This document shows positions 56,146 through 64,000 of a DNA stretch of 64,000 bases, one piece after another; the stretch's first letter is position 1, and each line of letters opens with the position of its first letter. The stretch is from assembly GCF_003675325.1 (NCBI RefSeq), contig NZ_CP033073.1, positions 1,054,001 to 1,118,000 of the forward strand, read 5' to 3'. The notes under the pieces are model-generated. The model did not search any database. It was not told where the DNA came from and was given only the letters and a program-made list of their open reading frames with translations. The position numbers and the translations under genes were made by a program. Origin of the DNA: Streptomyces dangxiongensis (lineage in GTDB: Bacteria; Actinomycetota; Actinomycetes; Streptomycetales; Streptomycetaceae).

Positions 56146-58935
56146 TCAGCCCGCGTCGCTGCGCAGATACCCCGGCAGGCTCTGGCGGTTCTTGACGGCC
56201 AGCTTGCGATAGACACGTGTCAGGTGTTGTTCCACCGTGCTGGGCGTGATGAACAGCTTCTCCGCGATCTCACGGTTGGTGTAGCCCTTGACCGCCATCG
56301 AGGCGATCCTCCGTTCGCTGTTGGTGAGCGACGCGAGTGCCGTCGTCCCGTCCGTCTCCTCCGCCGGCCGGGCCTCGCCGCCCATGTCCGGCAACAGCTC
56401 CTGACACAGCGGTTCCGCCTTGCACAGACGCGCCACGTGCCAGGCACGCCGGACGACCACCCGGGCCCGGCGGTGCTTGCCCAGCGCGTGGTGGGCCCGG
56501 CCCAGGTCGGACAGTGTTCTGGCCAGTTCGTAGTAGCAGTCGGCCGCCTCCAGGATGTCGGCCGCCTCGCCGAGCAGACGCGGACGCTGGCCCAGCGAGC
56601 TGAACGCGGCCATCAGCCGCAGCGCCAGAGCCCGGCTGACGGCGTCCTCCGGTCCGGGGATGGCCAGTTGGTCCTTCACCAGGCGCTTGGCCCGGTCCCG
56701 GTTGCCCTGCAACAGCCACGCCTCGGCCGCGCTGGTCCGCCACGGCACGATGCCGGGCAGGTCCAGGCCCCATTTGCGCATGAGCTCCCCGCAGGAGAGG
56801 AAGTCCCCGAGCGCGGCACGCGTCCGGTTCGTGGCGAGATAGTAGTGTCCGCGTGCGTGCAGATAGTGCAGTCCGTACCGGCTCTGGAACATGTCGTCGG
56901 GGATGCTGCGGGTGACGAGCGCGGTGGCCTCGTCGAACTCGCCCATGCGGACGTGGGCCAGAATCAGGGTGCCCAGGGGCAGGCCGACGGCGGTGCCCCA
57001 CCCCTGGACCGGTATGTGCTCCAGGGCCGACCTGGCGCGCTTCACGGCTTCGGGGAACTCGCCCCGGCGCAGCCGGACCTCCGCCTCGCCCGCGTCGAAG
57101 ACGCTCTGCCACATCGGCGAGGGAGGCCCGTTGCGGCGCTCGGCCAGGCTGCGGCACCGGTCGGCGGCCTCGCCCAGACGACCGCTGTAGACCAGGGACA
57201 TCAGCGCGAGGAGGGTGGCTTCCTCGGCCCACGGGGCATGGTGGTTGAGGTCGAGCTGGCCGAGGGCGTGCGAAGCCCATTCCTGGGTCTCGCCGCCGCG
57301 CCTGCGGATGAGCCCGCCGGAGAGCGCGCCGATCGTCTGCAGCCAGAACGTCCTGCCCCGGGTGGTGGGCGCGCCCTCGGGACCGGTCGGTGCGGCCCCG
57401 ACCGGCACCCGTCCCGCGAGCGGCGGGTAGGTGCAGGCGAGCCAGAGTTCCACGTCGTGCAGCTCGGCCGGTACCTCCGGGGCGCCGGGCGGGGCCGGGA
57501 CCGTGTCGGCCTGCTGCCGCGCCGCCCTCCTGCGGAGCAGGGTGAGCACGTCCGTGGCCTCGTGCGTGCGGTTCAGCCACAGCAGTTGCCGTACCAGCAG
57601 TATCGCCTCGTCGTGGTCCAGCCGACCGGCGCGCGCCGCTTCCGTGAGGGCCATGAGATGCCGCAGCGACGCCAGGGGGTTGAGCTGCCATTCGGCCTGG
57701 GCGAGCCTGGCCTGGATCGTCCAGCGGTCTTCCTCGCTCGTGCAGGAGCGCTGCGCCGCGTCCAGGTACCGCACGGCACGGTGCGCCTCGTCGTGCTGCA
57801 GGGCCTCGGAGGCCGCCTCCAGCAGTACGCGCAGCGCCCAGGGCTCCGGTACCTGACCGGCCTCGGCCAGATGAGCGGCGATGTCGACCGCGGAGGCACC
57901 CTGTCCGCGCAGCAGGCGCGCGGCCCGGTGGTGCAGTTCCGCACGGTCCGGGGCGGGCAGATCGTCCAGCACCGTGCGTGGGGCCACCGCGTGCCGGAAG
58001 CGGTCGAGCCGCAGCAGTCCGGCCTCCGTCATGGAACGCAGGGCCCGTTCCACGGTAGCGACGTCCGCGTCGATCAGCGTCCCGAGTTCCTTCGGCGTGG
58101 CGTCGTCCCCGTACACCGCCATGGCGCGGGCGACCCGCAACGTGTCCGGCCCGCTGCGGTACAGACAGGCCAACAGCGCCCGCCCGTAACCCTGCTGGCA
58201 CACCTGGCCGTACAGCCGCTCGTCGTTGATCAACGCGTCGAGCAGCAGCGGGTTGCCGCCGCTGTACTCGAGGAAGCCGTCGCCCAGCCTCCGGGCCGCC
58301 TCCGCGCCGAGGCGCTGGTCGATCACCGCTCGCGCACCCTCCGGTGAGAGCGGTGCGAGCCGCGTGGAGACGAAGGAGGACTGACGCAGGAGTTCGGCAT
58401 GGAACGGTGAGTGTGTGCGACGCGGCTCGGCGAGTTCGGTGAGCACCATCAGCAGGGGGGTCGAACTCATGCGACGGACCAGGTGCAGCAGGCACTGCTG
58501 CGACGCCACGTCCATGTGGTTGATGTCGTCGACGCACACCACGACCGGGGTGGTGGCGGCCAGTTCGGTGATCGGCGGGAAGAGGTCGTACAGGATGGTG
58601 GCCCTGTGCCGCTCGACGGCCTCGTGCATGTCCTCGGCGCGGGCCGACTCCATGAGGCCGCGCAGCACCGGCGCGACGCGCCTTCGCACGTCCGTCGGCA
58701 GCGACGGGCTGTCGAACAGTTGACGGAGGATACCGAACGGCAGATCCCGCTCCTCGGGGGAGCAGACGGCGTGCAGCAGGACCGCCCGGGCCGACAGGAC
58801 GCGCTCGGTCACCGCGCGCAGGAACTCCGTCTTTCCCACGCCCACTGTTCCCTCGAGCAGGAGCACCTGTCCCACCATGGGCTGGGGATCGGTCAACCAC
58901 GCCTGCACCGGCGCGATCTGTTCCTCGCGTTCCAT
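56146..58935 (-). CDS. LAL-family (LuxR/MalT-like) pathway regulator
   Basis: 929 residues from the ATG at 58935. A P-loop (GTVGVGKT, residues 29-36) and Walker B (VVVCVDDIN) define the N-terminal STAND ATPase. A long helical, TPR-like middle follows. The C-terminus (about 865-920) is a LuxR helix-turn-helix (LTNSERRIASMA, GYTNREIAEKLF, TVEQHLTRVYRKL). Large ATP-binding LuxR regulators are usual pathway activators of macrolide and ansamycin clusters. The start is uncertain: a GTG at 59070 is in frame, follows GGGGGGAG closely and overlaps the stop of a 21-codon ORF, which would add 45 residues. The next candidate ATG is 59292. The G-rich repeats before three operons of this cluster are its likely targets. 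Confidence 0.88.
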   Translation of the reverse strand: MEREEQIAPVQAWLTDPQPMVGQVLLLEGTVGVGKTEFLRAVTERVLSARAVLLHAVCSPEERDLPFGILRQLFDSPSLPTDVRRRVAPVLRGLMESARAEDMHEAVERHRATILYDLFPPITELAATTPVVVCVDDINHMDVASQQCLLHLVRRMSSTPLLMVLTELAEPRRTHSPFHAELLRQSSFVSTRLAPLSPEGARAVIDQRLGAEAARRLGDGFLEYSGGNPLLLDALINDERLYGQVCQQGYGRALLACLYRSGPDTLRVARAMAVYGDDATPKELGTLIDADVATVERALRSMTEAGLLRLDRFRHAVAPRTVLDDLPAPDRAELHHRAARLLRGQGASAVDIAAHLAEAGQVPEPWALRVLLEAASEALQHDEAHRAVRYLDAAQRSCTSEEDRWTIQARLAQAEWQLNPLASLRHLMALTEAARAGRLDHDEAILLVRQLLWLNRTHEATDVLTLLRRRAARQQADTVPAPPGAPEVPAELHDVELWLACTYPPLAGRVPVGAAPTGPEGAPTTRGRTFWLQTIGALSGGLIRRRGGETQEWASHALGQLDLNHHAPWAEEATLLALMSLVYSGRLGEAADRCRSLAERRNGPPSPMWQSVFDAGEAEVRLRRGEFPEAVKRARSALEHIPVQGWGTAVGLPLGTLILAHVRMGEFDEATALVTRSIPDDMFQSRYGLHYLHARGHYYLATNRTRAALGDFLSCGELMRKWGLDLPGIVPWRTSAAEAWLLQGNRDRAKRLVKDQLAIPGPEDAVSRALALRLMAAFSSLGQRPRLLGEAADILEAADCYYELARTLSDLGRAHHALGKHRRARVVVRRAWHVARLCKAEPLCQELLPDMGGEARPAEETDGTTALASLTNSERRIASMAVKGYTNREIAEKLFITPSTVEQHLTRVYRKLAVKNRQSLPGYLRSDAG

Positions 58936-59066
58936 CAGCACGGTGCCCCACGACGAGTCGTGACCGGCATGGACCTCGGGACCGCCCGACGACCGCCCCG
59001 ACGGTAAGGGCACCACTGCCGTCGCTTCCAGGACACCGCCGGCGGTAGGGCGGCCTTCTCCTCGTG

Positions 59067-59132
59067 TCACATCTCCCCCCGCGTCATATCCGGGATGCCG
59101 ACACACCCACACAACACCGAAATGAGGATCAT
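59067..59132 (-). CDS. Putative 21-residue leader ORF before the LAL regulator
   Basis: An ATG at 59132 lies 7 bases after TATATT (59139-59144), an unusually AT-rich hexamer here, so translation could start at or near a leaderless 5' end. The 21-codon frame ends in ATGTGA, whose TGA overlaps an in-frame GTG (59068-59070) of the regulator. No family is recognisable. Speculative. Confidence 0.25.
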   Translation of the reverse strand: MILISVLCGCVGIPDMTRGEM

Positions 59133-59144
59133 GAATCCAATATA

Positions 59145-60211
59145 GCCAGAGCGTCTGTCCGCCCTGGTGACATGATTTCCCCGAACGGCCATCACAGAGT
59201 GAGATTGAGTTCACACTGAACGTAGAGCCGCACCTCTTCGGGCGGCGAGCGGACGGCATCTCATCCGCAATATCTACGACATCTACGGGCAACTTTCGGA
59301 CGACGCTTCGTCAGATCCGCGACTCTGCGGAAGACAAGAGTGTAGAAAGATCCTTGAATGGCGGGGGTTCGCGCAGCAAGTCGACTTTCGGCCACGCCTT
59401 CTCTGGTCACTCCTCCGGCCGCGCCCCGTCCCGGACCTCGACCGCATTCACGCGCCGCGCCCCTTCCGCTCGCAGGCGATATCGAGTCGGACAAAAGCCG
59501 GCCGATGGCGCCGAGGATCTCCTAGCCACCGCCAACACCCTTTGTGCCCAAGTCAGTTCACTTACGGAGCCGAGGCAGACGTGCTCGCCGAGCCCGAAAC
59601 GCCTGGTGGCCGGACGGCCCGCGACCGCACATCGGACCGGTCCACGGCCGGCGTCGGCCACCGCCCACGCGAGGCCGCCGACGACAGACGGCCGGAGGCG
59701 GCGAACCGCGGCCGGCCACCCGACGCGGCCGGCCGTGACGGCCCTCCAGAAAGGCTCATACGCATCCCTTGGGCGCCCCGTTCGACCGTCTGTTCGGCCA
59801 CGGATTTCCCTACCGGCGGTCTGCGGGCGGTCGAATACGGCGGTCTCTTCCCGTCAGTGATCCCGTGGCACACCGCCATCGGAAACGATTGACGATGCCG
59901 AACTGACTTCGGGTCAATGATCGGCAGTCGCCGGGACAAGGCGGTGAGCGACAAACATCCGTAATGACACTAGGCCGAAAACCGTTCTCCTCCATGTGGG
60001 ACCGGTCGAGACCTTTGTTCCGCGGGATCGAATCGGCTCGTTTCAGCCGTGGACCATCAAGAAAGGGCGGCCGAGGTGCCGAAGACCACTGTCTCCACGA
60101 TCACGGACGACGCCATCGGCGGCATGCCCGGGGGGCCGGGTTCGACCTGGTTCGCCGACCATCGCCCGGCGCGCCGGCTCCGCCCGGACGACCGACCCGG
60201 GAACGATCGAA
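59145..60211. other. Non-coding stretch at the cluster boundary
   Basis: About 1.1 kb without a convincing gene. The ORFs here are short, arginine-rich and disagree between strands. The part near the regulator (59100-59350) is noticeably lower in GC and probably holds its promoter. The remainder separates the biosynthetic cluster from housekeeping genes. A 10-residue P450-like haem motif on the minus strand at 59569-59598 is the only family-like signal. Confidence 0.6.
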
Positions 60212-60241
60212 GGCCGGTCACGGATGTCTCCGTGACCGGCC
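60212..60241 (-). terminator. Terminator downstream of tRNA-Pro
   Basis: A perfect 13-bp stem (GGCCGGTCACGGA / TCCGTGACCGGCC) with a 4-nt loop. It begins 22 bp beyond the 3' end of the tRNA on the minus strand. Confidence 0.85.
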
Positions 60242-60263
60242 CTGTTCTACGACTCTCACGAGT

Positions 60264-60336
<73 letters not shown>

Positions 60337-60440
60337 TCGCTCTCTCCCGCGGTGCCCCGCGTGATCGTGCGGACAGCACTTTACCCCACGCCACGGAATG
60401 TGCCGAAGGAGACCGGGTGGAACGGGGGACAATCGGCCGT

Positions 60441-60947
60441 ATGACGAACGCGGACGCATCGGACGCCAGGGACCGGGACGTGGACGGGCGGGCCCGGAAC
60501 TCGCGGCCCCGGGACGGGCTGGGCCGGCCGCTGCCGTACGGCGCCGAGGGTGTGCCCCGGCAGCCGGAAGGGCTCGTACGAACGCCGCGGGAAACGGTCT
60601 CCGAGGCACAGGTGCTGCTGGCCAAGGGGCGGCCCTTCCACGCGCACGAGGTCTTCGAGGACGCCTGGAAGTCGGGCCCGCCGGACGAGCGCACGCTGTG
60701 GCGTGGGCTGGCCCAGCTAGCCGTGGGGCTCACCCACGCGGCCCGCGGGAACGCCTTGGGCGGGGCCCGCCTGCTGCGGCGGGGTGCGCACGCCGTCGAG
60801 GAGTGGCAGACCGGGCGGGGCGAGGACCGGCCGTACGGCATGGACCTGCCGGGGCTGACCCGGTGGGCCGTGGAGCTGGCCGAACGGGTCGAGCACGACT
60901 CGGCACCGGTGGACGCGCGGACCGAGGCGCCCCGGCTGGGCCCCTGA
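60441..60947 (+). CDS. DUF309 family protein
   Basis: 168 residues with the family signature FHAHEVFEDAWK and a helical core (ERTLWRGLAQLAVGLTHAARGN, split here by Leu/Ala-rich helices). DUF309 proteins are small, widespread in actinobacteria and of unknown function. The start ATG 60441 is chosen because it follows the tRNA leader region and precedes a charged, disordered N-terminal 45 residues. It lies 104 bp past the divergent tRNA and 49 bp before cobF. It is not part of the antibiotic cluster. Confidence 0.82.
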   Translation: MTNADASDARDRDVDGRARNSRPRDGLGRPLPYGAEGVPRQPEGLVRTPRETVSEAQVLLAKGRPFHAHEVFEDAWKSGPPDERTLWRGLAQLAVGLTHAARGNALGGARLLRRGAHAVEEWQTGRGEDRPYGMDLPGLTRWAVELAERVEHDSAPVDARTEAPRLGP

Positions 60948-60996
60948 CCGGTAGGCCGTCGCGGCGTGCGGAGGCGGTGGACGCACTGTCAGTGGC

Positions 60997-61788
60997 ATGC
61001 GGCAGACTCGGGGCGTGCGAAAGATTCATGTCATCGGTATCGGCGCGGGCGACCCCGACCAGCTGACCCTCCAGGCGGTCAGGGCGCTGCGGAGCACGGA
61101 CGTGTTCTTCCTGCTCGACAAGGGCGAGGTGAAGAGCGATCTCACGCGGCTGCGCCTGGACATGCTGGACGCGCATCTGCCGGCGGGGTCGTACCGGGTG
61201 GTGGAGGCCCGTGACCCGGACCGGGACCGGAAGGCGGGCGGGGCGGCCTACTCACCCGCCGTCGGGGACTGGCGCAGCGCCCGCGCCGGGATCTACCAGC
61301 GGCTGATCGCCGAGGAGCTGGACGAGGACGGCACCGGCGCCTTCCTGGTCTGGGGGGATCCGGCGCTGTACGACAGCACGCTGGGCATCCTCCAGGAGGT
61401 GCTGGAGCGGGGCGAGGTGGAGTTCGCGTACGACGTGGTGCCCGGCATCAGCAGCGTCTCCGCGCTGGTCGCCCGGCACCGCACGGGTCTGAACCGGGTC
61501 GCCGGGCCGGTGCAGATCACCACCGGGCGGCGGCTGGCCGAGGGCTTCCCGGAGGGGGTGGACGACGTGGTCGTGATGCTGGACGCCCACCAGGCCTTCC
61601 GGCGGTACGCCGACGAGGACATGGACATCTACTGGGGTGCGTACATCGGCACGCCGGACGAGATCCTCGTCTCCGGTCCGCTCGCCGAGGCCGGTCCGCG
61701 CATCGAACGGGTGCGGGCCCAGGCGCGGGAGCGCAAGGGCTGGATCATGGACACGTATCTGCTGCGCCGCCACCCCGCGAAGGACTGA
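60997..61788 (+). CDS. cobF: Precorrin-6A synthase (deacetylating), CobF
   Basis: 263 residues of the SAM-dependent tetrapyrrole methyltransferase family. The N-terminal VIGIGAGDPDQLTLQA is the family's first motif, followed by VWGDPALYDST and VVPGISSVSALVARH. CobF methylates C1 of precorrin-5 with loss of acetate in aerobic cobalamin synthesis. The ATG at 60997 is used; a GTG at 61015, immediately before KIHVIGIG, is an equally likely start. It converges with cobK, a later enzyme of the same pathway. Confidence 0.9.
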   Translation: MRQTRGVRKIHVIGIGAGDPDQLTLQAVRALRSTDVFFLLDKGEVKSDLTRLRLDMLDAHLPAGSYRVVEARDPDRDRKAGGAAYSPAVGDWRSARAGIYQRLIAEELDEDGTGAFLVWGDPALYDSTLGILQEVLERGEVEFAYDVVPGISSVSALVARHRTGLNRVAGPVQITTGRRLAEGFPEGVDDVVVMLDAHQAFRRYADEDMDIYWGAYIGTPDEILVSGPLAEAGPRIERVRAQARERKGWIMDTYLLRRHPAKD

Positions 61789-61965
61789 CGCCCCCGCCCG
61801 CACCAGGCGCCCGCCGCCACTGCCGTACCGGCCGCCACCGGCACCCGTACCCGCGCGCACCCGCCACACCGACCGTGCCCGGTGACGCCGGCACCGGCCG
61901 CGGCCGCCGACGCCCGGGGACGCACCGCCGCGCACCCGTGCCCAGCCCCCGCGCCCCCGCGCCCG

Positions 61966-62042
61966 GTCAGCGGGCCGCACTGTCAGCCGGGCACAACCGT
62001 CAGCCAGGCGTACTGTCGGCCGACGCACCTGTCAGCCGGGCG
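61966..62042. repeat. Degenerate tandem GTCAGCCGGGC repeats at the cobK 3' end
   Basis: GTCAGC(C)-like units start at 61966, 61982, 61999, 62014 (degenerate) and 62031, spaced 15-17 bp. The last one contains the cobK stop codon, so the array looks like repeated duplication of the gene's terminal bases into the 243-bp cobF-cobK gap. Confidence 0.6.
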
Positions 62043-62811
62043 CACCCCGCCCCTCCCCGGAGCCCGCTGTCGCAGCGAGGCCCAGCCGCTCCAGTGCCCC
62101 CGCCACGTCCGGCACCGCCTGTACGCCCTCCGGCAGCGGTGGCCGGCGGACGACGAGCACGGGGAGCGCGAGATCGCGGGCGGCGGTGAGTTTCGCGGAC
62201 GTGGCCGCACCGCCGCTGTCCTTGGTGACCAGGACGTCGACGCGGTGGGCGCGCAGGAGTTCCGTCTCGTCGGCGACCGTGAACGGGCCCCGGGCCAGGA
62301 TGACCCGGGTGTCCGGCGGCAGGGGCGGTTCGGGCGGCTCGACCGACCGGACGACGAAGTGCAGGCCGTTCAGGTGGGCGAACGCCGCGAGGCCGAGGCG
62401 CCCGGTGCTGAGGAACGCCCGGCGGCCGAGGCCCGGCAGGATCTCGGCGGCCCCGGCCAGGGACGGGACGTCGTACCACCGGTCGCCCGGGCCCGGCCGC
62501 CAGCCGGGGCGGCGCAGGACGACGGCGGGGACGCCCGCGGTCCGGGCCGCCCGGACGGCGTTGGCCGTGATCGACTCGGCGAAGGGATGGGTGGCGTCCA
62601 CCACGGCGTCCACCTGGTGTGCGCGCAGCCAGTCGGCGAGCCCCCGCTGGCCGCCGAAGCCGCCGGTCCGCACCTCACCGGGCAGTGCCGCGGGCCGGGT
62701 GACCCGGCCCGCGAGGGAGGTGGTGACGCGGACCCCGGGGCGGGCGGCGAGGTCGGCGGCGAGGCGGCGGGCCTCGGTGGTGCCGCCGAGGATCAGCACG
62801 TGCGCGGGCAT
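62032..62811 (-). CDS. cobK: Precorrin-6A reductase, CobK
   Basis: 259 residues that begin MPAHVLILGGTTEARRLA. Family features are GGTTEARRLA at the NADPH site, VDATHPFAESIT, STGRLGLAAF and VTKDSGG near the C-terminus. CobK reduces precorrin-6A to dihydro-precorrin-6 (precorrin-6B), the step that follows CobF. It is convergent with cobF across a 243-bp gap that contains short tandem repeats. Housekeeping cobalamin pathway. Confidence 0.92.
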   Translation of the reverse strand: MPAHVLILGGTTEARRLAADLAARPGVRVTTSLAGRVTRPAALPGEVRTGGFGGQRGLADWLRAHQVDAVVDATHPFAESITANAVRAARTAGVPAVVLRRPGWRPGPGDRWYDVPSLAGAAEILPGLGRRAFLSTGRLGLAAFAHLNGLHFVVRSVEPPEPPLPPDTRVILARGPFTVADETELLRAHRVDVLVTKDSGGAATSAKLTAARDLALPVLVVRRPPLPEGVQAVPDVAGALERLGLAATAGSGEGRGAPG

Positions 62812-62903
62812 GGGGTGAGCGTACGAGGCAGACGGCCCGGCCGGCCGCCCGGGTCCCCACGGACCGGTCACGCGGCCGCCGGGCCGGGCAGGGACCCGAC
62901 GGC

Positions 62904-63677
62904 CTAGCGGAGCAGCAGTTGCAGACCGCCCACGACGGTCGCCGCGATCACCAGTTGTTCGAAGAGCCGCTGGTTGATCCGGGGCACGGCCCACTTGCCG
63001 AACAGGGCGCCGGGCACCACGAACACCGCGAGCGCGGCGTCCAGGAGCAGGGAGCGGCGGTCCATCAGGCCGAGGCCGACGCTGAACGGCACCTTGGACA
63101 CGTTCACGATGAGGAAGAAGAAGGCCGAGGTGCCGAGGAAGCCGAGTTTGCGGAAGCCGGTGGAGAGCAGGTACAGCGACATCACCGGTCCTCCCGCGTT
63201 GGCGACCATCGTGGTGAACCCGCCGAGGACGCCGTACGAGCGTGCCTTGACGCGGCCCGCCCGGGTGGTGACCGCGTCCGGCGCCTGAGGGGTCCCGGCC
63301 GTCCGGCGGCGCCACACCGTCACCCCGGCCATCAGCAGCAGGATCGCGCCGATCGAGGTCCGTACGACACCGTCGTCGGCCCACACCAGGAACAGGGTGC
63401 CCGCCACCACGCCCACCGCGACGGCCGGGAACAGGCGCCACAGTGTCGGCCAGTGCGCGTGCCGCCGGTAGGTGGCGACGGCGAGCAGGTCGCCGGCGAT
63501 CAGGACGGGCAGGAGGACTCCGGTGGAGGCCCGGGCGGGCAGGACCGCCGCGAAGACCGCGAGACTGACCGTGTTGGCCCCGCTCACGGCGGTCTTGGAG
63601 AAGCCGACGAGGAGGGCGGCGGCGGCGAGCGCGGCGAACTGCCAGCCCGAGAGGTGCCAGAGCGTCATCGTGTTCAT
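62904..63677 (-). CDS. TauE/SafE-family membrane permease
   Basis: 257 residues with about eight hydrophobic segments, beginning with the family's first helix AALLVGFSKTAVSGANTVS and a repeat of it in the second half (GGFTTMVANAGGPVMSLYL). This family exports or imports small anions, often sulfite, sulfoacetate or related organosulfur compounds; the substrate here is unknown. ATG 63677 is chosen; an upstream ATG at 63704 would add nine residues and has no better ribosome site. It lies 92 bp upstream of cobK in the same direction. Confidence 0.85.
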   Translation of the reverse strand: MNTMTLWHLSGWQFAALAAAALLVGFSKTAVSGANTVSLAVFAAVLPARASTGVLLPVLIAGDLLAVATYRRHAHWPTLWRLFPAVAVGVVAGTLFLVWADDGVVRTSIGAILLLMAGVTVWRRRTAGTPQAPDAVTTRAGRVKARSYGVLGGFTTMVANAGGPVMSLYLLSTGFRKLGFLGTSAFFFLIVNVSKVPFSVGLGLMDRRSLLLDAALAVFVVPGALFGKWAVPRINQRLFEQLVIAATVVGGLQLLLR

Positions 63678-63760
63678 GGAGGAACCGATGCTATGCACAC
63701 GCATGCGTTCCGCGTAAGCGGCGTCTCGCCGTCCGGTCCCCGGGCCAGGTGCCGGTGCCG

Positions 63761-64000
63761 CTACCGGCCCGTGTACCGCGCCCGCAGTTCCCGCTTGAGC
63801 ACCTTCATGCTCGGTCCGAGCGGCAGCGCGTCGGTGAACTCCACGCGCCGCGGGTACTTGTGCCGCCCGAGGTGCTGCTTGGACCACTCGGTGAGCTCGG
63901 TGGCGTCGGGCGTGGTGCCCTGCGCCGGGACGACGACGGCGCACACCTCCTCGCCGTGCAGTTCGTCGGGGAGGCCGATGACGGCGGCCTGGGCGATCTC
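63761..64000 (-). CDS. Acyl-CoA ligase (AMP-forming), C-terminal fragment at window edge
   Basis: The last 79 codons of an adenylate-forming ligase that continues beyond base 64000. It shows the C-terminal subdomain: AAVIGLPDELHGEEVCAVVV, then KYPRRVEF and the conserved Lys in PSMKVLKREL. Probably a fatty acyl-CoA ligase. No link to the ansamycin cluster is apparent. Confidence 0.8.
   Translation of the reverse strand, partial: EIAQAAVIGLPDELHGEEVCAVVVPAQGTTPDATELTEWSKQHLGRHKYPRRVEFTDALPLGPSMKVLKRELRARYTGR

Noticed and set aside
60948..61000. Cobalamin riboswitch before cobF
   Set aside because: The gap is under 50 bp and shows no B12-box or conserved riboswitch core.

Overview
The window looks like a Streptomyces (or close actinomycete) chromosome: very high GC throughout, GTG and TTG starts, ATGA stop/start overlaps, giant type I polyketide synthase (PKS) genes, a large LuxR (LAL) regulator, and a tRNA-Pro plus cobalamin genes at the right-hand edge. 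About 59 kb is one secondary-metabolite cluster. I read it as a triene-ansamycin cluster of the ansatrienin (mycotrienin)/trienomycin type: a benzenoid macrolactam carrying an N-cyclohexanecarbonyl-D-alanyl ester.

Left block (1-39,300, all minus strand): five PKS genes, read right to left. They encode an AMP-ligase/KR-remnant/ACP loading module for 3-amino-5-hydroxybenzoic acid (AHBA) plus module 1 (DH-ER-KR); module 2 (DH-KR, methylmalonyl AT); modules 3 (KR, methylmalonyl AT) and 4 (dead DH plus KR, malonyl AT); modules 5 and 6 (DH-KR); and module 7 (KS-AT-DH, running off the left edge). Module by module this predicts C17H2, C14=C15 with 14-methyl, C13-OH with 12-methyl, C11-OH and the C4-C9 triene. 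Module 8 and the macrolactam-forming amide synthase should lie further left. Several single-base indels break the reading frames, mostly where near-identical modules repeat, and look like sequence errors.

Middle block: a tridomain NRPS (A-PCP-TE, AstC-like) and a GNAT acyltransferase (39,673-43,176, minus) are candidates for side-chain attachment at the C11 hydroxyl. A deleted, frameshifted relic of an aminodehydroquinate dehydratase gene (rifJ-like) lies upstream of them. Diverging from it are AHBA synthase (rifK-like), an oxidoreductase (rifL-like) and a phosphatase (rifM-like), closed by a strong terminator.

Right block (47.1-56.1 kb, plus): aminoDAHP synthase (rifH-like) with a translationally coupled leader ORF, then a cassette for cyclohexanecarboxyl-CoA from shikimate: an EPSP-synthase-like/CoA-ligase fusion, an acyl-CoA dehydrogenase, a ChcA-type enoyl-CoA reductase (one-base frameshift) and a 2,4-dienoyl-CoA-reductase-like flavoenzyme. 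A convergent LAL regulator (56.1-58.9 kb) closes the cluster. G-rich, helically phased TAGGGG repeats precede the PKS operon, the AHBA operon and the aminoDAHP/CHC operon, and are good candidates for its operators.

Beyond an approximately 1.1-kb non-coding stretch the window returns to housekeeping genes: tRNA-Pro(GGG), a DUF309 protein, cobF, cobK, a TauE/SafE permease and a truncated acyl-CoA ligase.
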